Assembly: GCA_921293015.1 (NCBI GenBank)
Contig: OV121092.1
Span: 26,831,264-26,895,263, forward strand
Length of the DNA: 64,000 nucleotides
From: Phorcus lineatus
Taxonomy: Eukaryota; Mollusca; Gastropoda; Trochida; Trochidae
Direction of reading: 5' to 3'
The translations under genes were made by a program, and so were the position numbers. Position 1 is the stretch's first letter. Each line of letters opens with the position of its first letter. This document shows positions 13,181 through 24,000 of this stretch, one piece after another. Under the pieces are notes generated by a model, which was not told the DNA's origin, made no database searches, and worked only from the letters and a program-made list of their open reading frames with translations.

Positions 13181-14371
13181 CATAAACGTCCATTCGTCAT
13201 TAATATATCCAAATGTATCTATGTAACTGCATAAAAATTCACACAAACACTTATATATGGTTTTTAATTTGTTTTTATTTCGTCATAAAAGAGGTCACTC
13301 TCTCCCAACAGAAGGTGCTCCGTCATACATTCCTCTTCGACGCAATTAGCGAAGCAATTTCAAAGGATATCATTCAAGTCGCCTCAGGTATTTCCGTTTA
13401 CTTTCGGACAGCTTAACATTATTTGAATATGCTCATTGCACTTTGAGTGTTCTTTACAGATCACTTTCGCGTTATGTAACGAATGCATCATTGCCAGGCC
13501 TCGTAGTTAACATGCATGCGGCGTGATCTCAGGCTTGAATATTGCAAGGTAAATTATGTTGCAATATTTTGCCGCTAGAAAAGCTCCTTTTAGATCAGAG
13601 TTTGTGAAGGAATTAATGACGGAGCAACCTCTGTGGGGAGAGAATGAAATGAGGGCTTGATAAGGAAACAAATGATCATGAATCCTCTCCCTAACCAATA
13701 TAAACTTTTCTTAAGAGTTATGTACAAATGGACACAGTTGTAAAGATTTACGATAGAACATTAAAACCATAAGCGTCTGCAATAGATGCAGGAGAAAGAG
13801 TGGATCGTGAAAATGACCAACGAGCCCGGAAAGAGCGAGTTGGTAATGTTACACTAATACACAACTTCGAATGCATTCTCCGTCGTAATCAATGTAACAC
13901 TTCACGGAAATGGAAACCGTCATGGTTATCTTACCTCCTGTAACTTTTTTTTATAATTATACCATGCATTTTTTTATTTTGCGAAAAGTGATAAAAATAG
14001 TGGGTTCTCACTCATCAGACATGGGTTGCAACGTTAAGACACTCATGAAATGGATTCGTCCAAATTCACGCGTTGCAAATTTTTTAAGCACCAAGTCCTG
14101 TATTATTGTCGTTTCTTCATTACGAATAGATCCTAATCAACATCGACATCTGGTTATCAATGAACAAATATCATAATTAACGTTTACTCTACACCTTCAA
14201 CTACACATTTATCTTTATTACCGTCTACATCTACAACTTCATCTAAATTTACACCTCAATCTGCACCTTGATCTTGATCAAGTCGACACTCGTTGCTGAA
14301 ATGTAAATCGAGTTAAATACAGGCAACCAACCGCTCACTTGTATATTTTTCACTCTTGTTGCTACCCTGGT
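13181..14371. other. Intergenic, no supported gene
   Basis: Short open frames only. None shows a domain, a conserved second copy or a convincing splice structure. Confidence 0.4.
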
Positions 14372-14594
14372 TTAAAGGGACAGTAACACGTTGAAAGATT
14401 TAATTATTTTTCTTTTCCTCGGTAAACTCAGGAATTATCAAGTGTCAAGAATTTAGTTTTCGCATAGCATGGTACATCATCGTTTTCAAATTGCTAAGTT
14501 TGATTAATAAAATTGTCTTGCAACTGTAAACATTAATTTTCGCTTTCTTGAGATAACGGTATTTATAAAAAAAAACGTTTTACTGCCCCTTTAA
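14372..14594. mobile_element. MITE with TTAA ends
   Basis: A 223-bp element bounded by ttaaagggacagtaacacg on the left and cgttttactgcccctttaa on the right, which are near-perfect inverted repeats of each other starting with TTAA. No coding capacity. The TTAA edges fit a piggyBac-like target preference; that assignment is an inference. Confidence 0.75.
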
Positions 14595-15332
14595 TCCATT
14601 TCCCTATATTTCAGACTAAGCCTTTACATAATGAATAAAAAGGGCGAATATTCTTATGGTAAGAATGCTCGCCAAAGAGAGGCCAGAGGATGTAGAGACC
14701 GCATGTACATGGAAGTGTCTTAGACCGATATGTTTTCGTCACACGAACCCTCGCGCACCGGAATCGTGAACGCCGAGGCCGTTATGCCGAGGTGTCTATG
14801 TTTCATGTGAACGAATAAGGGTTCATCTGATGTGAACAAGAGTTCATCTTATCCGAACCGAAGTTGAGGTCAATTACTTTTTTTCACACTTGCTGAACAC
14901 TACATCCATATGCATACAGAATGACATATATTTTGATATAAAAGATAATGCATAATTCTTCTAGTAGGCTCATTTCGCGGAAAGAGAAGTAAAATAGCTC
15001 GTATTTACTTTTCATTCCGTGCGACCCTCGCATTCTTTAAATCTACCAAAACCCCACCTCCCTTTGATATGATCAACGAGTCAAGTCCTATAAACTAATT
15101 GCTTTTTATAAAGACAGACAGACAGATTTATTACAGTATAAGACCTCGGGCCCAAAATACAGTGTAGAAATCGATTGATAATAGCTATTGCATGCATTAT
15201 TTTATTTTGTTTAGAGTTCATGCGTTTTCCTGACGTGCGTTGGATACTTTGTACAGAAACACTGCAGCAGCAGCTTTTTATAGTAAATTTATTGATAACC
15301 GATTTTGCAATAATATGAGAAACATAATAATG

Positions 15333-15395
<63 letters not shown>
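15333..15395. repeat. (TAA)n microsatellite with retroposon tail
   Basis: About 20 uninterrupted TAA units, followed by a segment (accgcgcatatatccatgac, then gctcaaagcgcc) that recurs next to the (TAA)n run at about 34860-34890 and near 32560. The array is probably the A/T-rich tail of a dispersed retroposon. The poly-isoleucine open frames across it are artefacts. Confidence 0.8.
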
Positions 15396-15823
15396 GCATT
15401 CTTATACCGCGCATATATCCATGACAAAGCATGCTCAAAGCGCCATCTCCGAAATGATCCTAAATTTATCACAGAAAACATATGTTTACAGCTATTTAAG
15501 AGGTTTCAAAAATGTAATAATCGCAACTTTTAAGTTCCGCTGACGTTGTCTGTGGTGGTATGGCGCTAATGAGTTTGAGATATTGTTTACCCAAACATTG
15601 TTTGTTTTGCATTAAAAGTTTTTTTTCTTTAATATAAATGCAATGTTATTTTATAAATGATAAATTTGTTATAAAATGTCCTTGTAATATCTAACATTAA
15701 ACACAAAAACAGTTTTTTTCTCAAAGATTTGAGGGTTCTGCAGCTGATTCTAAATATCTTGTTTTAATCAATAGTCGAATTTGTTCTTACAAACATAACC
15801 ACTTTAAAAGAAAGACAAATGTT

Positions 15824-16793
15824 TTACTTACATCGTTTACATTGTAAAATGCAAAGAAGTCCGCGTTCTTTAGTGGAGATGATCTTTGTATTTTTCTTGC
15901 ACGTTTTGCTTTTGATTGCCACGGCGGCTGAACAGGCCTGTTGAAGAACAAGAATACAGCTTTATAAAAAAGATTCTCCATTGGTCAATCGTATTTGATA
16001 CAATAAGCTAATATCCAACTGTGAGGCTAGTACCTTTGAATTACATGGAAATGTGAGAAAGGAGTACATGCGCTCAGCAATTATGACGTAGCAACATTCT
16101 ATAGGTTGAATTGTTGTTACGCACTATGATATTACATTTGTAAATCTATTAAACAATGATATATTTCCAAAGGCAAGACGTTTAACCTTTTTTGCTGTAT
16201 ATTTTCGTATAACACAAACTGTTGTGGCCGCCGCTTAAGTTATGACATCATATCAAAGCAATAATGACGTCACAAAAATCAGGCAATGTTATTTGTTACA
16301 ATTTCGTAAGTTACTCCAACAATGATGCCTAGATAGAAGTATTTCCAATGTCTCAAAATCATTCCAAGAAATTATCACAATTTACACCAAAGATTTTTAT
16401 ATTTAATACGTAACATCTAAGACGAATCGTGACGTAAAATCGTCACGGTACAATGATAATGTACGTGATATTTAGCCAGATGGCACCGACTGAAAAGAAT
16501 TGTAAATCTCGATTCCATTGCCCTTATGGATAACAAAATCGTATTCTATATGTTCGTACCTTCGAATGGTCCAAAGTCACGACGGAATCTTCCTTGGAAT
16601 CCGATATTACACATTTCATTTGAGAAGGGTCATATTTACAGTGTTGATTTTCATCCCGTTTACAGCAGAGTGTCTTGCATAGTTCTGAACCAACAGGCTG
16701 TTTGGTGAATTTGCAGGATTCTCCTTTCAAAAGTTTAATGCAAAAAGCTAAAATCAATGTATCTTTTATCAGTCGGTATGTTGTTAGGATCAT
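15824..16793 (-). CDS. Candidate two-exon cysteine-rich protein (partial, weak)
   Basis: A minus-strand frame from 16793 reads through SCKFTKQPVGSELCKTLCC to DSVVTLDHSK, then meets a GT donor after 16560. An acceptor (ttcaacag) ends at 15938, and the frame continues in phase from 15937 as ACSAAVAIKSKTC to LLCILQCKRCK and a stop at 15824-15826. The join gives 11 cysteines in about 90 residues, with a C-x3-CC-x7-C pattern and a VTLDHxxAC segment that faintly recall PDGF/VEGF cystine-knot domains. Residues before the first cysteines (LILAFCIKLL) are hydrophobic but not a clean signal peptide, so an upstream exon is likely missing. No second copy or promoter supports it. Could be a chance join; low confidence. 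Confidence 0.3.
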
Positions 16794-17213
16794 TGTTTCA
16801 AAAATGAGTTTTCTTTGACGGAAAAGCTCCTTTTTTTCTTAACAACTGTAGTCTTCTATGTTATAATTATAAATAATATATAAATATGAATATACATACT
16901 TAATGAGAGAAACTAAATAATTGATTAGGTGAACTTTTAAATGGTTGAAGCTTTTGTTTTCTCTATACGCGACCTATGTAAGGCCAAGAGTTTGAAAAAA
17001 ATTTAAAAAGGGTTTTGCTTTATTCGAAAACTCAACCTTTGCGTTTGGTGTTTAAGGCATTTAAAATCAACGTAAGCAGCAAATCAACTCACAAGTAATA
17101 TCAACTGATTTCTCTTTAAACTGATAGCATTTTGTGTTGACAGTAAACATGGTTATACACCAAAAACTTCAATTTATGAATTTAAAAAAAAATTGTTTGG
17201 CGAGGTGACATAA
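16794..17213. other. AT-rich spacer
   Basis: No exon or repeat recognised. Any upstream exon of the candidate cysteine-rich gene would be expected here or further right, but none is convincing. Confidence 0.35.
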
Positions 17214-17460
17214 GGTGAAACGTCGCTTTCAAGAGTATTACACTAAGATGACTACTTTTAGTATTATTGCAGGGAGAAATCCCGCAAAACTATGGCGTCT
17301 ATGTATTACGATGAAACCCGCGAGCATCCGTGAACAATGGGTTGTACTGTGATGAAATTCAGCGCAGCATTGCAGCCAAACCTTACTGCATGTAGAACAG
17401 AGCGCTACCGGAAACAAAATTGCCAAACTCTTGATCCGAAGCCGAACGCGCTAATTAACG
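17214..17460 (-). repeat. tRNA-derived SINE, diverged inverted copy
   Basis: On the minus strand this reads tagcgcgttcggcttcggat, then caagag, and ends with a segment like cttgaaagcgacgtttcacc, matching the head and tail of the SINE at 3408-3676. The body is diverged and the B box is decayed. Confidence 0.7.
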
Positions 17461-18019
17461 TGTGCATAACTAACAACATTAGATAAATCAAGGTTAATTT
17501 GAAGACAATAATTTAGGATTTTGAATTCATGTGACTCTTATCTGAGAGAGCAATAAAAACACTGTTACAGTGCCTGAATACGACTCGTAGTTGGCAAATG
17601 CAGTTTCTATGCTTATTTGTAAGCTTCTAACTAAATAACAGAAACTTTTCCCGCTTCTATCTTTATAAGTTACATTTTGAATACAAATCAAAATTCATAA
17701 CAAGACCTGGTTTCCCAATGAAAACATTTTGTTGTTGGCAGAAATGCCATGAACATTTGGAATTAGTGCAAAATCGAAAGAATCTAAACTTAAAGGCACT
17801 TCAACATCGTTGTTGAATGTCTTGATTTGTTTTTAAAATTCTGTGCCATTACAAACTTTCATGAAGCTCTGTATCTCCATACCAAATTCTATACAAAGCA
17901 AATGCTGACTTTAGTTTCTTTACGCTGTAAACAAGACTGGAAGATTACGTAGGACATTTCAATTCAGGAAATTGAAAATAAACAGCATTTAAGTTATATG
18001 AAAACGAAAATAATATCCA
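17461..18019. other. Intergenic, nothing supported
   Basis: AT-rich sequence with no open frame of interest, no recognised repeat and no splice-supported exon. Confidence 0.4.
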
Positions 18020-18372
18020 TTATTACCCCTATGGTTAATCATAAGTGATGACATATTTTCAATATGAGCACATGTGCACATATCACTTTTGCCTAGCAAC
18101 GATTGTTTCAGCGCTAGTTACCGTATGATGTCGTCTGTGACGTCACTTAAGCGGGCCGCCGCAAAGAAAGCAGGCCGCTTTCCGTGTGTTTTAAATGAAA
18201 TAGAATCGGTAATAAAGAAATTATAACCCTCGGAAATGTGTCATATGACTTTTACGAAACTCGTGCGAACTTGTGTATAACCCTCGCTCTCGCTCGGGTA
18301 ATACAAAAATTCGCACTCATTTCGTAAAAGTCATATGACACACTTCCTCGGGTAATAATCTCTATTTCTCCT
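18020..18372 (-). mobile_element. MITE with attattaccc-type ends, copy 2
   Basis: Inverted homologue of 12815-13180. It begins attattacccctatgg and ends ctcgggtaataat, with the same long hairpin (tgtcatatgacttttacgaa and its complement) and a retained CRE-like gtgacgtcac core. Confidence 0.75.
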
Positions 18373-18594
18373 ACACCAAAAGCTATACATGATAATTTAG
18401 CATCAATACACCATCCTTAGTTTTATAATGATAATAATTTTGCTTATTTTGAATATCCTTTGCATTTCGATGCCTATCAAACCTTCGGCAAAAACTTCTA
18501 ATAGCTAAGTAACATTTAAATGTATAATCTATTGAATAATATGGTCTTTAAAATATGTAATATTGAAATCAATTCAACAGGGCCATTCAATGTA

Positions 18595-18860
18595 CATCCT
18601 GCTACATCAGCGTATTTGTCTCCGCCTAGCTCCATCATATACCCTGATATCCTTCCTCCTAAAACGTTCGTATCGCTAAATATAGCAAGCCAATGAAATG
18701 ACTCGCATTCAGCGATAGCGGCAACACCCGGATGACAATGTTCAAACAAAGTAATGTAAGCTATAAATAGCCATGAGTAACCAGCCGTAAGCGATACGAG
18801 CGTTATCGAAGGATATCAGGGTATGTGATGGAGGTAGGCGGTGACAAATACGCTGATGTA
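18595..18860. mobile_element. Fold-back MITE (ctacatcagcgtatttg ends), copy 1
   Basis: About 55-bp terminal inverted repeats: left ctacatcagcgtatttgtct to accctgatatccttc, right gaaggatatcagggta to gacaaatacgctgatgtag. The middle (ggcaacacccggatgacaat, then gctataaatagcca) is shared with copies at 23634-23833 and 30134-30393. No transposase. Confidence 0.85.
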
Positions 18861-18870
18861 GTTATTAAAC

Positions 18871-19838
18871 AAATTATCAAACTGCCAAAGAATGACAATG
18901 AAAGCCGTCATTTTTACTCACCGTTGTTATTATGTGTCACTTGTGAGCTGTTTTCGTTTCATTCAGCAATGGCGCCCCAACCCCTCCCGTTTTCCCCTAC
19001 GTTTCTATGAAGTGAGAAAACAAGTGTCAGGAAGCAGTTAATTTTCAAATCTGTTTTTTTTTTGTGTGATTTATTTTAGATAGAAATTAACTTTCTACCA
19101 AAGTATTGTCGATAAAATTGTGGTTGTGTTATTGTAGTTCATACACAATATATAGGTAAACGTTAATCTCAGTTAAAACGTTTTAAACCGTTACCATGTT
19201 ATTATGACGTAGATAAAGGTTTATTATTAATATATGTCAACCTATAGGCTTTTCATCAAAGATAGATGATGGACTCATTTCCGTTGTTAAAATTAAAGAC
19301 GGTATACTTTTTCGATGAATTAGTTAATACAAGTGTCGTATATACTTTTTACTTCCTTTATATCCAATGAGCTTTAATAATAATGTTTTATCAATATTTA
19401 TAATACAAAAACGTGGTCCAAGGCACTGTACAAATTGTACATTGTCACAAATTATATATAAGTACAAAATTTTTATGGATGACAACTTCTACAATCTGAA
19501 AGTGCGACGTTTCGACACAGATTCTTGTATCGTTGTCAAGCATATATGGACTACTGAGGTGGTGATATATATACAGGTACAACATAATGAGATAATCAAC
19601 AATAACAACAATACATGATTGAGAAGAGGTAACAATAGGGGGTAGTAGAAGCGATATTCATGGACTACCCATGGGCTAACCTCTCTCTTCAATCCTAACC
19701 GAAATATATATGACTGACCTTGAAGAGAAAGCCCTTAGAACCTCCCCAGTCAAACCAATGTGTTGGTTTAGGAAGGTGGACGTAAAAATGAGTAAAAATG
19801 ACGGCTTTCATTGTCATTCTTTGGCAGTTTGATAATTT
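18871..19838. mobile_element. 968-bp element bounded by a perfect 50-bp inverted repeat
   Basis: Bases 18871-18920 (starting aaattatcaaactgccaaag) are an exact reverse complement of 19789-19838 (ending tttggcagtttgataattt). The 868-bp interior encodes nothing recognisable. It directly abuts the fold-back MITE at 18595-18860. It looks like a non-autonomous DNA transposon or an inverted duplication. I see no clear target-site duplication. Confidence 0.7.
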
Positions 19839-21027
19839 CCGATATCATTTCTTCAATATGAATAATAATATCTTGTAAAAGTGATATGAAGAATTTTTTT
19901 TGTATGTTTCCTTCCAAAAAGTCTTCAAACTCTATCCCATGTGACCTTTAGCAAAGGTGGTTGGAGTCACGGTGTATTTTAGAATATTTTATCTCTGCAA
20001 TATCATATGACCCAACACTCAGTTGAATTTGGGGTTTTATACCATCTTTTCAAAGTTTGCTATCCCATTTCCGTTTTTCCAATTTATCGCCTGTATTTTA
20101 GTTTCTAGTATTGCATGTACACCATTAATGACCGTAAACCTGGTTGTTGGCAATTTTATTTTGTGTAAAGAGTTTGTTGTGATGACGGTTGTGTCAAAGT
20201 ATTTTGTGCAGAAGTTGATCATAATACATAGATAGGATCGCTTCGCTCCTTCTAATACCCTGATCTCCTTCAAGCCAAAAGCCTTGTATCGCCGAAGTGA
20301 AAGCTGTTTCTTCGTGGCTGTGGTTGGCCTGCTTTTTATTATATTTGTTATTTATTTTTGAGGTTCATCTCAAAGCCTGATGCTAATCACTGCTGACGAT
20401 ATTCATTTTATTTTTTGTTTGGTTTTTATATAATATATATAGTTATATTTGTCATATGTCTGTACAGTCCTTCTTAAACCCTGATGGGCGTGGTGCTGCT
20501 GGTAACACCTTGCTTTGACCCGATCCTGAAAACAGGTAAAAGAACCTTATAATATAGCAGATATCATGATTCTTAACGTAATGATAATAATAATGATGAT
20601 GACGGTGATGATGATGCTGATAATGATGCTGATGACGATGATAAAACCTAAATTCAGGTGTATTTAAACAGTGCCTTTTTCAACTGGTAGTTTTGAATTT
20701 GTTTTTTAAATCGTAGAACGGAATATCATTTAGTTGATAAAGTTACTCAAAAGCAGGCCATTTCTTGCATTATTGTCAAAGTAAAAACCTATACGTCTTT
20801 ATTCATAATCAAGGTTATTTTAAATCTATTATTTACATATGTGTCTGTCGTATTCAGTACATTCAATACATAATCCAAAATTTATACTATGTAGTTAGTG
20901 TTTACACAACAGAAGCTGAAAAGGAAAAAAAACCAACTGAGATTACAGAATCTTCTTTCGAACATAACATAATATAAAAAAAAATTCATTTTTATTTCCC
21001 ACAGTTACAAGTTACAACATAACATAA
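19839..21027. other. Spacer downstream of ARF-like copy 1
   Basis: A GAT/GAC-rich microsatellite lies at about 20580-20645. The complement of a poly(A) signal (tttatt, 20991-20996) lies about 35 bp beyond the stop of copy 1. No other gene is supported. Confidence 0.5.
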
Positions 21028-24000
21028 TTATCCAGATTTCTGAACCATAGTCTTCAGAGTCTGAAAGCCTTCCTTCATAAAGGACACCAGCGATCGGGAC
21101 CCCTTTTCTTCATTTTCTTTCTTCTCGAATTGGAGTTTCTTTGAAGTCTTTGCCTCCAAAGTTTTAGCCAACCAGTAAAGAGCTTCCTGAATACCTTCGC
21201 CAGTTTCTGCACTGCACCCCATAATGGCAGCAACTGGAAAAGAAATAATAAAAATGAACTCTGATATAATTCTTAAGTCTTTAAACGAAAATGTAGAGCA
21301 AATGGCTCTGTGGCTTATCATCTTGAATAGTCGAACAATTTTTAGAGGCGTTTGATGTTTTGAAGTGACACAGAGTATGTTTAATGATTTTTATATGGTT
21401 TAAATGAAAGTCAAAATACCATATATCCTGAGTTGAACTCAAATCGAACATCAATACCCGCTCCTTGTCTTAAAAATGTCAAATTTATGATATTTTCTTG
21501 TTTTCAAGGATAATTATCAAATAGCAATATTAATGTTCTGAAGCCGAAATTCTGCCCCCATTTTACATATGTATCATTTTAATGACCTCCCAAAAACTAC
21601 CAATCAACACCTGTCTATATGTCTCTGCTGTGCATAAGTTTCCAAAATTACGTTTGAGCCATAAAAGCGAGCCATTGTCCGGTTTTCGATCACAAATTGC
21701 GAGGTAAACCTACTTAACCTCATACGGAAATTTTATCATGTGACCTACACACCTCTTCACGTTCAAAATACCTACCATGTGACCTTGTGACTTCACGTTA
21801 AGAATATCTACCATGGGACCAGTAACCTCTTCATGTATAAAAACTACCATTGGACCAAGTATCCTCCTTACGTTAAAAAACCTACCACTGGACCTAGTTA
21901 GTACTATACGTTATAAAACCAACCACTTGACCCAGTAACCTGCAAACGTTTAGAAACCTACCATTCGACTAAGTAACCTGTACAAAGTAAGGAAACCTAC
22001 CATTGGACCAAGTGACCCCTACAAGTTGAAGAAAGAAAGAAATAGAATCATGGCTAAATTCTGATCAATTGAAATTGGAATTCACAAATAAAACTATCAT
22101 TTTAGGAATGAAGGGTAAAAACAATAATCCTATAAATGCAATCATTTTATTAGTCAAACAGTGTATATACAGATGCAGTATTAATGGTTTTAAACCAAAT
22201 TTGAAATACCTTAAAACGGAAATTGTACATTATTACGATTTATCAAGATTTGTTTTTTTGTCAACTTCAACAGAAGAAATGTTTTTTTCGATATTGGTCA
22301 ACTTTACATTTATTACTTGGTAGATAGTCTTGTTTTGTTAGCAAAATGAATTGAAGGAGCCAAATGTGGATTTGTGTATATGTTTTTGAATATCTACCAT
22401 GGGACCAGTAACCTCTTCATGTATAAAAACTACCATTGGACCAAGTAACCTCCTTACGTTAAAAAACCTACCACTGGACCTAGTTAGTACTATACGTTAT
22501 AGAACCTACCACTTGACCCAGTAACCTGCAAACGTTTAGAAACCTACCATTCGACTAAGTAACCTGTACAAAGTAAGGAAACCTACCATTGGACCAAGTG
22601 ACCCCTACAAGTTGAAGAAAGCTACCATTGGACCAAGGGACCTCTACACGTTACAAAGAACTATCATAGGGACCTAGTGACCTCTTCAAGTTATGGAAAC
22701 CTACAATTGGTCCTAGTGACCCCTACAAGATGAAGAAAGCTACCATTGGACCAAGGGACCTCTACACGTTATTAAGAACTACCATAGGGACCTAGTGATC
22801 CTGCAAGTTAAGGAAACTTACCACTGTACCTAGTGACCTCTGCAAGTTAAGGAAACCTACCACTGTACCTAGTGACCTCTGCAAGTTAAGGAAACCTACC
22901 ACTGTACCTATAGTGACCCCTAGAAGTTGAAGAAAAATACCTTGAGACCTAGTGACCTCTTTACACTAAAAATAACTACCGTGGGGCCTAGTAAACTCTT
23001 CACATTAAGAAAACCTACCATGATGCCATATGTCAGTTACGAGTTAAGGAAACCTCTCAAATGTCAGTTCCACTCGTTAAGCAGACCCACCATTAGGACA
23101 CGTTAAGAAACATACCATGGGACCTAGTAGCGTCCAAAAAGTCCAACTCTTTAGCAACTTCCTCAACACTGCGGGCTTCAGGCAGGTCCTGCTTGTTTGC
23201 TAGGACGAGAACGATGGTGTCTTGTAGGTCTTCTTCTTTCAAAAGCGTACTCAACATTGCCTGGCCTTGACCAAAATACGGGAGATAGTAATCATCAGCG
23301 CTGTCCACTACAAATAGCAGGATGTCCACACCTTGAGAGTAGAGGTGTCTGGCCATCGCGCGCTGAAAAAAATTGTTTTCTTAAAATTGGCAAACATTGG
23401 CAAAATTAAGAAATTTATATTTAAAATAACATTATCATTGTGCAATTTAGACAATAACACATCAAAGGCTTCACGTTCATATGATTATTTGATGAATGAT
23501 TTTTTTGCTGTTGTAAACAAATAAGTATTCGGAAAAGGTTATTTGTTAGAGATACAGTCATGTAATTTCTATTCAACAGAGAACCTTGTTACACGAAGTC
23601 GAACTGTTTCTTTCGTATCCTAATCCTGATTATCATAAATATAGCAAGCAATTGACAAGACTCGCATTCAGCAATAGCGGCAACACCCGGATGACAATGT
23701 TCAAACAAAGTCAATGTAGGCTATAAATAGCCACGAGTAACCAGCCGTAAGCGATACGAGCGTTTAAGGCCGAAGGAAATCACGGTATATGATGGAGATA
23801 GGCGGAAGCAAACACGCTGATGTAGCAGGATGTTCAAAATTATTTCATATTTAGGTTTAGTATTCCATACACTGTAACAACGTCCTCCAAGATCCCATGA
23901 CAAAACAGTGATGTTCTTGTTGGTTGCCCGTTGGATCTCCTGACCTGAAAGGAACAGCAAAATGTATATAAAACTATGTTTATCATTTATAAACGAAAAA

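Noticed and set aside
15240-15533. Open frames with poly-isoleucine on both strands
   Set aside because: Produced by the (TAA)n microsatellite.
22069-22323. 84-codon open frame as a host gene
   Set aside because: It reads like a non-LTR retrotransposon C-terminal fragment inserted in the minisatellite.
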